From Caballeronia sp. NK8 (GTDB taxonomy: Bacteria > Pseudomonadota > Gammaproteobacteria > Burkholderiales > Burkholderiaceae), in the NCBI RefSeq assembly GCF_018408855.1, contig NZ_AP024327.1:310001-374000 (forward strand): DNA of 64,000 nt, in the 5' to 3' direction. The notes below the pieces were generated by a model, which was given only the letters and a program-made list of their open reading frames with translations, had not been told where the DNA came from and made no database searches. The position numbers were made by a program, and so were the translations under genes. This document shows positions 33,834-42,628 of this stretch, piece after piece (the stretch's first letter is position 1; each line of letters begins with the position of its first letter).

Positions 33834-35302
33834 TCGAGTCCGCCCTGACAGAGGTATTTGATCGAGAGGTAATCGTCGAGACCGTACTTCGAGCCTTCGC
33901 GTCCATAGCCCGATTCCTTCACGCCGCCGAACGGCGCCGCCTCGCTCGAAATCGCGCCTTCGTTGATGCCGACGAGTCCCGATTCGAGCAGACGCGACAC
34001 GCGATCGATGCGCTTCAGGTTCTGGCTATAGAAATACGCGGCAAGGCCGAACGGCGTGTCGTTGGCGGCGCGGATCGCCTCGGCTTCGTCGTCGAAACGG
34101 AACAGCGGTACGACCGGGCCGAAGGTTTCCTCGCAGCTCAGTTGCATGTCGGGCGTGGCATCGGCGAGCACGGTCGGCGCGTAGTAGTTCGGACCGAGTT
34201 CGGTCAAACGCTTGCCGCCCGTGAGCGCGCGTGCGCCATGTGCGAGCGCATCGTTCACGTGACGTTCGATCTTCTCCACCGCGCGCGCGTTGATCATCGG
34301 GCCGATCTGCGCGTCGGCGTCGGTGGCGGGCGCGACCTTCAATGCCGCGACGCGCTTCGCCAGCAGATCGGCGAACTTCTCATAGACAGATGACTGCACA
34401 TACACGCGATTCGGGCATACGCAAGTCTGCCCGCCATTGCGGAACTTCGATGCCATGAGGCCCGTGACAGCGGCATCGAGATCGGCGTCGTCGAACACGA
34501 TGAAAGGCGCATTGCCGCCGAGTTCCAGCGACAGCTTCTTCAGCGTGCCCGCCGATTCGCGCGCGAGATACTTGCCCACTGGCGTCGAGCCCGTGAACGT
34601 GATCTTGCGCACGCGGGCATCTTCGAGCCAGTCGGCGACCGCTTCCTGCGCGTTCTCGCGCGAAGCGCTGATGAGATTCAACGCGCCCGCCGGCACGCCC
34701 GCTTCATGCGCGAGCAGCACCAGCGCGAGCGCGGTGAGCGGCGTGTCCTCGGCTGGCTTGCCGACGACCGTGCAGCCCGCCGCGAGCGCGGGCGCGATCT
34801 TGCGCGCGATCATCGCGAGCGGAAAATTCCACGGCGTGATCGCCGCGACGACGCCCACCGGTTCCTTCACCGCGCTCATGCGCTTGCCGCGCTGCTGCTG
34901 CGGAATGATGTCGCCATAGATGCGCGTGGCTTCATCGGCGAACCATGCGACATACGACGCGCCGTACATCACTTCACCGCGTCCTTCCGCGAACGGCTTG
35001 CCTTGCTCGAGCGAGATGAGACGTCCGAGCGTATCCGCGTTCTCGACGATCAGCGCATGCCAGCGATGCAGCACGGCCGCGCGGTCCTTCGGCAAGGTAT
35101 CGCGCCAGGCGGGGAACGCGCGCGCGGCGGCATCGGTGGCGGCGCGGGCATCGGCGGGGCCGCTGTCGGCGACCTGCGCGATGATGTCGCCCGTCGCCGG
35201 ATCGGTGACGGCGAAGCGCTTGCCGCTCGCAGCGGGCACCCATTTGCCGTCGATGAAATTGTCGGCGCGAATCAGATCGCTCAACTCGTAGCGTTGTGTC
35301 AT
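33830..35302 (-). CDS. NAD(P)-dependent succinate-semialdehyde dehydrogenase-like protein (GabD/DoeC-like)
   Basis: A 490-residue aldehyde dehydrogenase of the succinate-semialdehyde group. Landmarks: TPWNFPLAMIARKIAPA, TGSTPVGKYLA, LELGGNAPFIVFDDAD and the active-site Cys in NGGQTCVCPNR with a second Cys two residues on, a pattern typical of GabD. ATG 35302 has GGAG six bases ahead; the four-codon extension from 35314 lacks one. It lies 17 bp after the TtuC-like gene and overlaps the deacylase. Aspartate-semialdehyde (DoeC role) or succinate-semialdehyde are the likely substrates. Confidence 0.87.
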   Translation of the reverse strand: MTQRYELSDLIRADNFIDGKWVPAASGKRFAVTDPATGDIIAQVADSGPADARAATDAAARAFPAWRDTLPKDRAAVLHRWHALIVENADTLGRLISLEQGKPFAEGRGEVMYGASYVAWFADEATRIYGDIIPQQQRGKRMSAVKEPVGVVAAITPWNFPLAMIARKIAPALAAGCTVVGKPAEDTPLTALALVLLAHEAGVPAGALNLISASRENAQEAVADWLEDARVRKITFTGSTPVGKYLARESAGTLKKLSLELGGNAPFIVFDDADLDAAVTGLMASKFRNGGQTCVCPNRVYVQSSVYEKFADLLAKRVAALKVAPATDADAQIGPMINARAVEKIERHVNDALAHGARALTGGKRLTELGPNYYAPTVLADATPDMQLSCEETFGPVVPLFRFDDEAEAIRAANDTPFGLAAYFYSQNLKRIDRVSRLLESGLVGINEGAISSEAAPFGGVKESGYGREGSKYGLDDYLSIKYLCQGGLE

Positions 35303-35319
35303 GATGGTCTCCACAAGGA

Positions 35320-36384
35320 TCAGGCGAGCAGGCGCGCAATGGCCGTGCCGACTTCCGTGGTGTTCGCGCGGCCGCCGAGATCGCCGGTATGCGGCCCTTG
35401 CTTCAGCACGGTTTCAATGGCGGAAAGGATCGCATCGTGCGCGGCGCGTTCGCCGAGGAAATCGAGCATCATCGCGGCGGACCAGATCATCGCGACCGGA
35501 TTGGCGATGCCCTTGCCCGCGATATCCGGCGCGGAACCATGCACCGGCTCGAACAGCGACGGGAAGTTGCGTTCCGGATTCATGTTGGCCGAAGGCGCAA
35601 CGCCGATCGTGCCCGTGCATGCCGGACCGAGATCCGAAAGAATGTCGCCGAAGAGATTCGTCGCGACGACCACGTCGAAGCGGTCCGGACTGAGCACGAA
35701 GCGCGCGCACAGAATGTCGATGTGCTGCTTGTCCCACTTGATGTCGGGATACTGCTGCGCGATTTCGGCGGCGCGCGAATCCCACCACGGCATGCTGATC
35801 GAAATGCCGTTGCTCTTGGTCGCGACCGTCAGTTTCTTCTCACGCTTTTGCGCGAGCTCGAACGCGAACTTCAAGACGCGTTCCGCGCCCTTCCTCGTGA
35901 AGATCGACGTTTGCGATACGAACTCGCGGTCCGTGCCTTCGAACATCGTGCCGCCGACCGACGAATACTCGCCCTCGGTGTTCTCGCGCACGATCATGAA
36001 GTCGATATCGCCCGCCTTGCGATTCGCGAGCGGCGAGGGCACGCCATCGAACAGGCGCGCCGGACGCAGGTTGATATATTGATCGAACTCGCGGCGGAAT
36101 TTGAGCAACGAGCCCCACAGCGAGATGTGATCCGGCACCGTGTCCGGCCAGCCGACCGCGCCGAACAGAATGGCGTCGCTGTCCTGCAGTTGCGCCTTCC
36201 AGTCATCAGGCATCATCTGGCCGTGCTGCGCGTAGTAATCGCAACTCGCCCACTCGATATGCCGGTACTCCAGTTCGATATTGAAGCGCTTGCTCACCGC
36301 ATCGAGCGCGCGCACTGCTTCGGGCATCACTTCCTTGCCGATGCCGTCGCCCGGAATCACGGCAATACGATATTTGCTGGACAT
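35320..36384 (-). CDS. ttuC: Tartrate/D-malate dehydrogenase-like (isopropylmalate dehydrogenase family)
   Basis: A 354-residue metal- and NAD-dependent beta-decarboxylating dehydrogenase. Motifs: VIPGDGIGKEV at the N-terminus, SLLKFRREFDQYINLRPARL (substrate arginines), VRENTEGEYSSVGG, and TNLFGDILSDLGP plus EPVHGSAPDIAGKG (metal and NAD binding). The WPDTVPDHISLWG stretch is typical of the TtuC/YeaU branch rather than LeuB. It opens the operon that continues with semialdehyde dehydrogenase, deacylase and cupin, and is separated from the upstream Lrp gene by a terminator. The natural substrate here may be another 2-hydroxy acid. Confidence 0.82.
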   Translation of the reverse strand: MSSKYRIAVIPGDGIGKEVMPEAVRALDAVSKRFNIELEYRHIEWASCDYYAQHGQMMPDDWKAQLQDSDAILFGAVGWPDTVPDHISLWGSLLKFRREFDQYINLRPARLFDGVPSPLANRKAGDIDFMIVRENTEGEYSSVGGTMFEGTDREFVSQTSIFTRKGAERVLKFAFELAQKREKKLTVATKSNGISISMPWWDSRAAEIAQQYPDIKWDKQHIDILCARFVLSPDRFDVVVATNLFGDILSDLGPACTGTIGVAPSANMNPERNFPSLFEPVHGSAPDIAGKGIANPVAMIWSAAMMLDFLGERAAHDAILSAIETVLKQGPHTGDLGGRANTTEVGTAIARLLA

Positions 36385-36414
36385 GTGCTACTCCGCGTGA
36401 AGTTGATCGACGAT

Positions 36415-36448
36415 AAAAAGCACGCGCGTGCAAAAAGCCCGCGCGTGC
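36415..36448 (-). terminator. Rho-independent terminator after the Lrp-type gene
   Basis: On the minus strand GCACGCGCG, an 11-nt loop and CGCGCGTGC form a perfect 9-bp stem followed immediately by TTTTT. It lies 31 bp after the end of the Lrp gene and ahead of the TtuC-like gene, so the latter needs its own promoter or readthrough. Confidence 0.85.
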
Positions 36449-36478
36449 GTTCGAATGAAAATGGTCGAGGCGCGTGCC

Positions 36479-36976
36479 TCAGTGATGGCTCTGGGAGAAG
36501 AGCGTTTCGAGCGGGTAATGCGTCTTGACGAACGACGTCTTGATGATGACATAGCTGAAGTACTTCTCGATGCCGATACCGCGCTCCAGCAGTCCCTCGA
36601 TGATGCTTTGATAATGGCTCACGCTGCGCGTGACGAACTTGAGCAGGTAGTCGTAGCCGCCGCTCGCCAGATGACACTCCACAATCTCGTCGACATCCTT
36701 TACCGCATTCACGAAGTTGATGAAGTCCTCGCGGCGATGATCCGCGAGCGTGACTTCCGTGAAGACGACCTGCACGTCGCCGAGCTTTTCCAGTTGAATC
36801 TGCGCACCGTAACCGACGATATAACCCGCCTTCTCCAGCCGCTTCACACGAATCAGGCAAGGGCTGGGTGACAGACCGACCGCATCGGCAAGCTCCACGT
36901 TCGTGATGCGCCCGCGCTTCTGCAATTGCGAGAGGATACGCAGATCGATTCGGTCCAGCTTGCTGTCGTTGCTCAT
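36479..36976 (-). CDS. Lrp/AsnC-family transcriptional regulator (DoeX-like)
   Basis: A 165-residue feast-famine regulator with N-terminal helix-turn-helix (LDRIDLRILSQLQKRGRITN, ELADAVGLSPSPCLIRVKRL) and a C-terminal effector-binding ferredoxin-like domain (FVNAVKDVDEIVECHLASGG, YDYLLKFVTRS). The ending GIEKYFSYVIIKTSFVK resembles, from memory, the DoeX regulators of ectoine catabolism. It lies 43 bp after the class III aminotransferase gene on the same strand and ends in a terminator. It likely senses an amino-acid intermediate of this cluster. Confidence 0.88.
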   Translation of the reverse strand: MSNDSKLDRIDLRILSQLQKRGRITNVELADAVGLSPSPCLIRVKRLEKAGYIVGYGAQIQLEKLGDVQVVFTEVTLADHRREDFINFVNAVKDVDEIVECHLASGGYDYLLKFVTRSVSHYQSIIEGLLERGIGIEKYFSYVIIKTSFVKTHYPLETLFSQSHH

Positions 36977-37019
36977 CGTGACGGGTTCGGTCTCGCATGT
37001 CGGCGGTCGGTCGATGTTA

Positions 37020-38429
37020 TCACGCGGCTGCGCGAGAACTACATCCGGACGCGCCCGTCAATGCGGCGCGCACTTCGCTTTGCGCAAGCACGTCGTCGAG
37101 CGTTTTGGTGAGGCGCTCGAACAGCATGTCGAAGTTCGCTTCGGTATAGCAGAGCGCCGGCGCGAAGCCGAGAATGTTGTCGCCGAACGCGCGGAACACG
37201 AGGCCGTTGCCATAGGCCGCTGCGGCGATGCGATCGGGCAGTTTCAACGAAGCATCGAAGCCGCGCTTGCTGTCTTTATCGGCGACGAGTTCGAGCGCGC
37301 CGAGCAGGCCGCGATGACGCGAATCGCCGACGAGCGGATGCGCGAGCAGCGCATCGAGCCCTTGCGCGAAGCGCGGCGCCAGCGCCTGGCCGTTCGCGAG
37401 CAGGCCGCCTTCGTGATAGAGCCGCATCACTTCCAGACCGATGGCCGCGCTGACGGGATGCGCCGAGTACGTATGACCGTGACCGATGACGACGGATGCA
37501 TCGCCGCCATCCGCGATGCCCTGATACACGGCATCGGACATGAGGACCGCGCCCATCGGCGCATAGCCGGCGGTCAGGCCCTTCGCGACCGTCATCAGAT
37601 CCGGTTCGACGCCTTCGCCCTCGCACGCGAAGAGCGGACCGGTGCGGCCGAAGCCGGTGATGACTTCATCGGCGACGAAGAGGATATCGAGCTTGCGGCA
37701 CGCTTCACGCATCGCCTTCAACCAGCCGACGGGCGGCACGATCACGCCGCCCGAGCCCTGGATCGGCTCGCAGAAGAACGCGGCCACATGATCCGCGCCG
37801 AGTTCCGCGACCTTCGCTTCGAGCGCCTGCACCGAAGCCGCGATGAGCGCGGCGTCGTCGGCGTAGTCGTTGCGGTAGGCATACGGCGACGGAATGTGAT
37901 GCTGGGTCGGCAGCGGCAGATCGAAGTTGCGATGGAACGCGGGCAGCGCGGTGAGTCCCGCGCCGATCGACGACGAGCCGTGATAGCCGCGTTGCAGCGC
38001 GATGCAATGCTTCTTCGACGGACGGCCCGTCGCGTTGTAGTAGTGCGTGATGAAGCGCAGCGCGGAATCGACCGCATCCGAGCCGCCGAGCGTGAAGTAC
38101 ACGTGTTGCAGCGAGGCGGGCGCGAGTTCGACGAGCTTCGCGGCGAGTTCGATCGCGGGCTCGGAGCCGAAGTGGAAATAGCCCGTTGCGTAGGGCAGCT
38201 TCGTCATCTGCTTCGCGGCGGCCTCGACGATGCTCGCGTGACCATAACCCGTGTTCACGCACCACAGGCCGGAGAAGGCATCGAGCAGCTGCTTGCCGTC
38301 GATATCGCGCAGGAACACGCCATCGGCGGAATCGAGCACGGTGACGCCGCGCGCTTCATGCGCGCGATAGCTGACGACGGGATGAATCAGATGGTTGCGG
38401 TCGGACTCGACAAGCGATTGAATCGGCAT
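37020..38429 (-). CDS. Class III omega-aminotransferase (DoeD-like)
   Basis: A 469-residue PLP-dependent aminotransferase moving an omega or gamma amino group to a keto acid. Features: GLWCVNTGYGHASIVEAA near the N-terminus, YFTLGGSDAVDSALRFI, FFCEPIQGSGGVIVPP, the PLP aspartate in LFVADEVITGFGRTG, and the PLP lysine in LMTVAKGLTAGYAPMGA. The start LIHPVVSYRAHEARGVTVL resembles DoeD from memory. ATG 38429 has AGAGAG upstream; a longer frame to 38480 is unlikely. Expected acceptor is pyruvate or 2-oxoglutarate; the donor could be diaminobutyrate, GABA or a polyamine-derived acid. Confidence 0.87.
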   Translation of the reverse strand: MPIQSLVESDRNHLIHPVVSYRAHEARGVTVLDSADGVFLRDIDGKQLLDAFSGLWCVNTGYGHASIVEAAAKQMTKLPYATGYFHFGSEPAIELAAKLVELAPASLQHVYFTLGGSDAVDSALRFITHYYNATGRPSKKHCIALQRGYHGSSSIGAGLTALPAFHRNFDLPLPTQHHIPSPYAYRNDYADDAALIAASVQALEAKVAELGADHVAAFFCEPIQGSGGVIVPPVGWLKAMREACRKLDILFVADEVITGFGRTGPLFACEGEGVEPDLMTVAKGLTAGYAPMGAVLMSDAVYQGIADGGDASVVIGHGHTYSAHPVSAAIGLEVMRLYHEGGLLANGQALAPRFAQGLDALLAHPLVGDSRHRGLLGALELVADKDSKRGFDASLKLPDRIAAAAYGNGLVFRAFGDNILGFAPALCYTEANFDMLFERLTKTLDDVLAQSEVRAALTGASGCSSRAAA

Positions 38430-38551
38430 GATGCGGCTCTCTCTTCGCGATAGGGGCGGAATGGCTCTTGACCGTTTCATACTATCGGCAGAGCCGTATC
38501 GCGCGCATCGCCAAAAAAATCGCCAAAGAGCAAATTCGCGGCGTTTTGCGG

Positions 38552-38582
38552 GGCGCGCGCAGCATTTTGTGCTGCGCGCGCC
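38552..38582 (-). terminator. Strong hairpin after the GhrA-like gene
   Basis: GGCGCGCGCAGCA and TGCTGCGCGCGCC pair perfectly over 13 bp around a 5-nt loop, starting 10 bp beyond the stop of the GhrA-like gene. No T-run follows on the minus strand, so termination is probable but not typical. Confidence 0.6.
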
Positions 38583-38592
38583 GTGCGACGGT

Positions 38593-39519
38593 TCAATAGC
38601 CGCGCGTGCGGTCGATCTCGCCGGTCATCCGCTCGCCCGCGCGATGGCGGCGCAGGTTGTCCAGCACACGGTCGACGGCCGTTTCAGGACGCGTCGCGCT
38701 CGCGATATGCGGCGTCAGACGCACGCGCGGATGCGTCCAGAACGGATGCTCGACCGGCAGAGGCTCGGGATCGGTGACGTCGAGAATGGCGGCATGAAGC
38801 TGGCCGCTGTCGAGCGCGTCGAGCAGGTCCTGCTGGATCACGTGCGGTCCGCGCCCAACGTTGATGAACGATGCGCCTCGCGGCAGCGTATCGAACACGC
38901 GCTTGTCGATGAGACCGCGCGTCGCATCCGTGAGCGGCAGCAGGCACACGAGGATATCGGTGCGCGCGAGAAACGCATCGAGCGATTCGGCGCCCGCATG
39001 ACATTCGACGCCTTCGATTTCGTGCGGCGAACGGCTCCAGCCCGCGCAATCGAAGCCGAACAGACGCAGCGTTTTCAGCACCGCCGTGCCGAGCATGCCG
39101 AGCCCGAGCACGCCTACGCGTCTCGTCGCAGCGGCGCGCACGGGCATCTCGCGCCATACGCGCTCGCGTTGCAGCGCGGCGTAATCGAAGAGATCGCGAT
39201 GAATGGTCAGCACGGACTGCGTCACATACTCGACCATGCCTTCGACGATGCCAGGCTCCGTCATCCGCACCACGGCGACATGCGGCGGCACGCCCGACAG
39301 ATCGAACTGATCGATGCCCGCGCCGACCGAAAAGATCACTTCGAGATTGGGGAAGGTCTGCATGACATCGGCGGGCGGCTGCCATGCGGCGAGATAGCGC
39401 ACGGCGGCGGGATCGCCGATATCGGGCCATAAACGGAACGGCACGTCCGGCGCTTTCTGCGCGAAGAGCTGCGCCCACTGCCTGCCGCGTTCGGGATCGG
39501 CCTTGTAGAGGATCGTCAT
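38593..39519 (-). CDS. ghrA: Glyoxylate/hydroxypyruvate reductase A-like D-2-hydroxyacid dehydrogenase
   Basis: A 308-residue NAD(P)H-dependent 2-hydroxyacid dehydrogenase. The Rossmann motif is RVGVLGLGMLGTAVLKTLR; the catalytic Arg is in FINVGRGPHV, the Glu in DVTDPEPLP and the His in LTPHIASAT. EYVTQSVLTIHRDLFDYAALQ is a GhrA-type segment. A longer frame upstream is the shadow of the GNAT gene; ATG 39519 is the family start. It follows GNAT copy 2 by 5 bp on the same strand, so they are co-transcribed. It would reduce glyoxylate or hydroxypyruvate. Confidence 0.88.
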   Translation of the reverse strand: MTILYKADPERGRQWAQLFAQKAPDVPFRLWPDIGDPAAVRYLAAWQPPADVMQTFPNLEVIFSVGAGIDQFDLSGVPPHVAVVRMTEPGIVEGMVEYVTQSVLTIHRDLFDYAALQRERVWREMPVRAAATRRVGVLGLGMLGTAVLKTLRLFGFDCAGWSRSPHEIEGVECHAGAESLDAFLARTDILVCLLPLTDATRGLIDKRVFDTLPRGASFINVGRGPHVIQQDLLDALDSGQLHAAILDVTDPEPLPVEHPFWTHPRVRLTPHIASATRPETAVDRVLDNLRRHRAGERMTGEIDRTRGY

Positions 39520-39524
39520 GATCG

Positions 39525-40379
39525 TCAACCCAGCGCCTGATTGATGATCGCGAATTGCGCGACGGATGCATCGCGCGGCGGCGTGCCGTTGCGCGCCATC
39601 CTGATGACCGTGTCGACGCGCTTGAGCCCGATGCTTTCGAGCCAGTCCGACAGACCGCTTTCGTGCGGGGTATCGATGCGCGTGAACTGGCCTTCGTGCT
39701 GCGCGAGCCAATGCGCGATGAGCGCCTGCGCGCGGCGCGTGTGCTCCTGATCGGCCGTGACCGATACGACCGGACCGATGGCAAGACCGCGCCCGAACTC
39801 GCGGATGAGCGCGAAGCCGAGCGCTTCGCCATCGCGTTCGAGCACGACGCCGCGTGCGATTTTCAAAAGCGCGGGCAGCAGCGTGCTTCGATCGAATCCG
39901 CTTGCGCGCGATGCGAGCGCGACGAGCGTTTCGGTATCACCGGGTTCCAACGCGCGGATGCGCTCGCCTTGCGTCAAGTCGATGCGAGGCACGTTGAAAT
40001 CCGCGGATTGATGCTGATGTATCGCGCCGATGCGCTCGAAACCGAGCTTGGCGTAGAGCGGCTCGCCGGCGGGCGTCGCGTGCAGCACGGTGATGCGCTT
40101 GCCGAGCGATTCGAGCAGCAGCTCCATCAGCTTGCGGCCGATGCCCTTGCCCTGACAATCCGGCGCGACGATCACCATGCCGAGCGATCCGCCATCGTCG
40201 CCATGATTCCAGTACAGCGCGGTGCCGACGACGCGCTCGCCGTCCTGCGCGATGAAGCCTGCGCCGGCATCGAGCACGGAGCGCCAGTCATCGGCGCGAT
40301 GCGGCCATTTGACCTCGACCGACAGCGCGTGCGCGGCAGCGATGTCGTCTGCGGTGAAAGGGCGGTAGAGAAGGGACAC
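39525..40379 (-). CDS. GNAT N-acetyltransferase (copy 2)
   Basis: A 284-residue paralogue of the protein at 8746-9618. Shared text includes AAAHALSVEVKWPHRADDWR, the acetyl-CoA loop QGKGIGRK and IHQHQ in the middle; the C-terminal half is the degenerate second domain. GTG at 40379 has GGAG six bases ahead; a GTG at 40391 lacks a site. Its 41-bp upstream element is shared with copy 1. It is followed by the GhrA-like gene. Whether the two paralogues act on the same substrate is unknown. Confidence 0.8.
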   Translation of the reverse strand: MSLLYRPFTADDIAAAHALSVEVKWPHRADDWRSVLDAGAGFIAQDGERVVGTALYWNHGDDGGSLGMVIVAPDCQGKGIGRKLMELLLESLGKRITVLHATPAGEPLYAKLGFERIGAIHQHQSADFNVPRIDLTQGERIRALEPGDTETLVALASRASGFDRSTLLPALLKIARGVVLERDGEALGFALIREFGRGLAIGPVVSVTADQEHTRRAQALIAHWLAQHEGQFTRIDTPHESGLSDWLESIGLKRVDTVIRMARNGTPPRDASVAQFAIINQALG

Positions 40380-40404
40380 GGCATGCTCCACGTCAGAGGA
40401 TGCG

Positions 40405-40445
40405 CGTTACTTTGTCATGCAGCCGCCAGCGCGGCTAGGACGATC
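40405..40445 (-). promoter_or_regulatory. Conserved bipartite upstream element of GNAT copy 2
   Basis: GATCGTCCTAGCC, 14 bp, ATGACAAAGTAACG, ending 25 nt before the GTG start. Same length and spacing as the element at 9648-9688. It fills most of the 74-bp gap after the MFS gene, where no coding sequence exists. Confidence 0.55.
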
Positions 40446-40453
40446 CTGCTGCG

Positions 40454-41647
40454 TCAGGCGCGCGCGCTTCGCCTCCCGAGCCAGACCAGTCCGGCCGCGC
40501 CCAATCCCAGCGCCGCCACCGCGATCCATAACGCGATGGAAAACGATCCCGTATGCGCGGCGATCGGCGCCGCGACCAGCGGTCCGACGATCTGTCCGAG
40601 GCCGTATGCGGCTGTCGCGTAGCCCATCAGTCCGGCTGCGGCATCGCCGCGCAGACGGCGCGCCTCGCGCATCGCGAACAAGGTGATGGCGGTGAAGGGC
40701 AAGCCCAGCAACAGGCTGCCGATGCCGAAGCCGAGCGCGCTCGGGAACACGATGCCGAGGCCTATCCCCAATGCCTGAATGAGATAGCACGCGGCCAGCA
40801 GCAAGCGGTTATCCCACGACAGCGGCAGCCGCGCACCGGTCAGCGCGCCCGCCATCAGCGCCAGTCCGAAGGCCGGCCAGAACAGGTCGGGCCACGGCGA
40901 GCCCGGCAAGGCCTGTCGCGCGATCACGGGCAGGAAGGTCGCCGTGATGATGTAGCCGAATCCCGCAAGACTGTAGAAACCGACGAGGCCGATCGAATCG
41001 GCGCGCGTCGACGCGGGCGGCGCGCGATCGGCGACACGCGCGTGAGCGCGCATCGCCGAGGTCGGATGCGCGAACGCCTGCCACACGATCGCCCCCGCCA
41101 CGCCCGAGCAGACCGCGAACCCGATCCATACCGATGGCGCGGGCACGTCGAATGCCGCGGCAGCTGCACCCAGCAGGCCGGTCGCCACGATGCCGACGCC
41201 GGGCCCGGCGTAGATCAGTCCGGCCAGGCCGTGCGCGTCGAGTTCCGCGAGCCGTCGCAGGCCCCACTGCGACGCGAACACGAACGCCCACGCGCTGACG
41301 ACGCCCGCCGCGAAGCGTATCGCGGCCCACAGCGAGAAGACGTGGACGAGGCCCATCGCGAGCGTCAGCACGATGGTCGAGGCGAGCGCGAGACGCACCA
41401 TGCGCGCGTGGTCGATGCGGATCGCCGCGCACGACAGCGCGCCGATCAGATAGCCCGCGTAATTGGCCGACGCGAGCCAGCCGCCGTGACGGATATTGAG
41501 CGCGCCGCTCGTCAGCATCAGCGGCAGCAGCGGCGTGAACGCGAAGCGCCCGACGCCGAGCGCCACCGCGAGCACGACGGCGCACGCGAGCGCGGCGTAT
41601 CGCGCGGGATGAGCGGGCAACGACGAAGCGTGGGCGGGCGAGGCCAT
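40454..41647 (-). CDS. YbfB/YjiJ-family MFS transporter
   Basis: A 397-residue inner-membrane transporter with about twelve hydrophobic segments. The first span and loop (VVLAVALGVGRFAFTPLLPLM) and WLASANYAGYLIGAL are the signature of the YbfB/YjiJ subgroup, whose substrates are mostly unknown. It is divergent from a LysR gene 97 bp away that probably controls it. It lies downstream of nothing else on its strand. Confidence 0.87.
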   Translation of the reverse strand: MASPAHASSLPAHPARYAALACAVVLAVALGVGRFAFTPLLPLMLTSGALNIRHGGWLASANYAGYLIGALSCAAIRIDHARMVRLALASTIVLTLAMGLVHVFSLWAAIRFAAGVVSAWAFVFASQWGLRRLAELDAHGLAGLIYAGPGVGIVATGLLGAAAAAFDVPAPSVWIGFAVCSGVAGAIVWQAFAHPTSAMRAHARVADRAPPASTRADSIGLVGFYSLAGFGYIITATFLPVIARQALPGSPWPDLFWPAFGLALMAGALTGARLPLSWDNRLLLAACYLIQALGIGLGIVFPSALGFGIGSLLLGLPFTAITLFAMREARRLRGDAAAGLMGYATAAYGLGQIVGPLVAAPIAAHTGSFSIALWIAVAALGLGAAGLVWLGRRSARA

Positions 41648-41744
41648 GGGTCGATCTTCGAATACAGGAATAGCTCGATCCTAGCTTGACCGAATCATCT
41701 TGAAAAATGAATAATCGAGATGTCATCAATCTCCAGAGAAGATC

Positions 41745-42617
41745 ATGGATCTCGCAGCGTTGACCATTTTCCGGGCCGTCGTGCGCGAAAACGGCGTGAC
41801 GCGGGCGGCGCTCAAACTCAATCGCGTGCAGTCCAACGTGACGACGCGCATCCGTCAGCTCGAAGAAACACTCGGCACGGACCTTTTTATTCGCGACGGC
41901 CGCCGGCTCGTGCTGACGCCCGCCGGCGAGACGCTGCTGCCTTACGCGGAACGTCTGCTCGCGCTGGCCGAGGAGGCGCGTCACGCGGTCAGCGAGAATC
42001 GTCCGCATGGGCGTCTGCGGCTCGGGACGATGGAAAGCACCGCCGCGAGCCGCCTGCCGCGCGTGCTGGCGACCTACCATCAGCGCTGGCCGGAGGTGAC
42101 GCTCGAACTGGCGACGGGCGTGACGCGCGCGCTCATCGACAGCGTTCGCACGTTCGGAGTCGACGCGGCGGTGATGGCGCGCCCGATCGAGCCCGAGGCG
42201 CTGCCTGCGGAGCAGTTCGAATCCGTGCCGGTGTTCGAGGAGGAACTAGCGCTGGTCACGCCGCGCGGACGGCACCCGGCGGCCATGGCGAGCGAAGCGA
42301 CGGGACTGACGCTGGTGGCGTTCGAGCGCGGCTGCGCATACCGCTCGTATGCGATGCGCTGGTACGAGCAGCGCAAGATCAGGCCGGCGCGGGTGCTGGA
42401 GCTGGGTTCGTATCACGCAATCGTGGCGTGCGTGGCGGCGGGGGCGGGCGTCGCGGTGGCGCCGCGCTCGGTGCTCGCACTCGCGCGCCTCGACGATGAA
42501 GTCGATCTGCATCCGATGGGCGAACTCGGGCGCGTTGACACGCTGCTCGTCTGGCGCAAGGGGCACGCGTCGGCGGCGCTCGATGCGCTGCGCAGCCTGC
42601 TCGTCGATGGCGCGTGA
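41745..42617 (+). CDS. LysR-family regulator divergent from the YbfB-type MFS gene
   Basis: A 290-residue LysR protein. Helix-turn-helix: VVRENGVTRAALKLNRVQSN, VTTRIRQLEETLGTDLF. The effector domain follows. MFS/LysR divergent pairs of this type are common and usually mean that the regulator controls the exporter. Ends 11 bp before the convergent HTH/TPR gene. Ligand unknown. Confidence 0.88.
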   Translation: MDLAALTIFRAVVRENGVTRAALKLNRVQSNVTTRIRQLEETLGTDLFIRDGRRLVLTPAGETLLPYAERLLALAEEARHAVSENRPHGRLRLGTMESTAASRLPRVLATYHQRWPEVTLELATGVTRALIDSVRTFGVDAAVMARPIEPEALPAEQFESVPVFEEELALVTPRGRHPAAMASEATGLTLVAFERGCAYRSYAMRWYEQRKIRPARVLELGSYHAIVACVAAGAGVAVAPRSVLALARLDDEVDLHPMGELGRVDTLLVWRKGHASAALDALRSLLVDGA

Positions 42618-42628
42618 CGCGATGCGCG

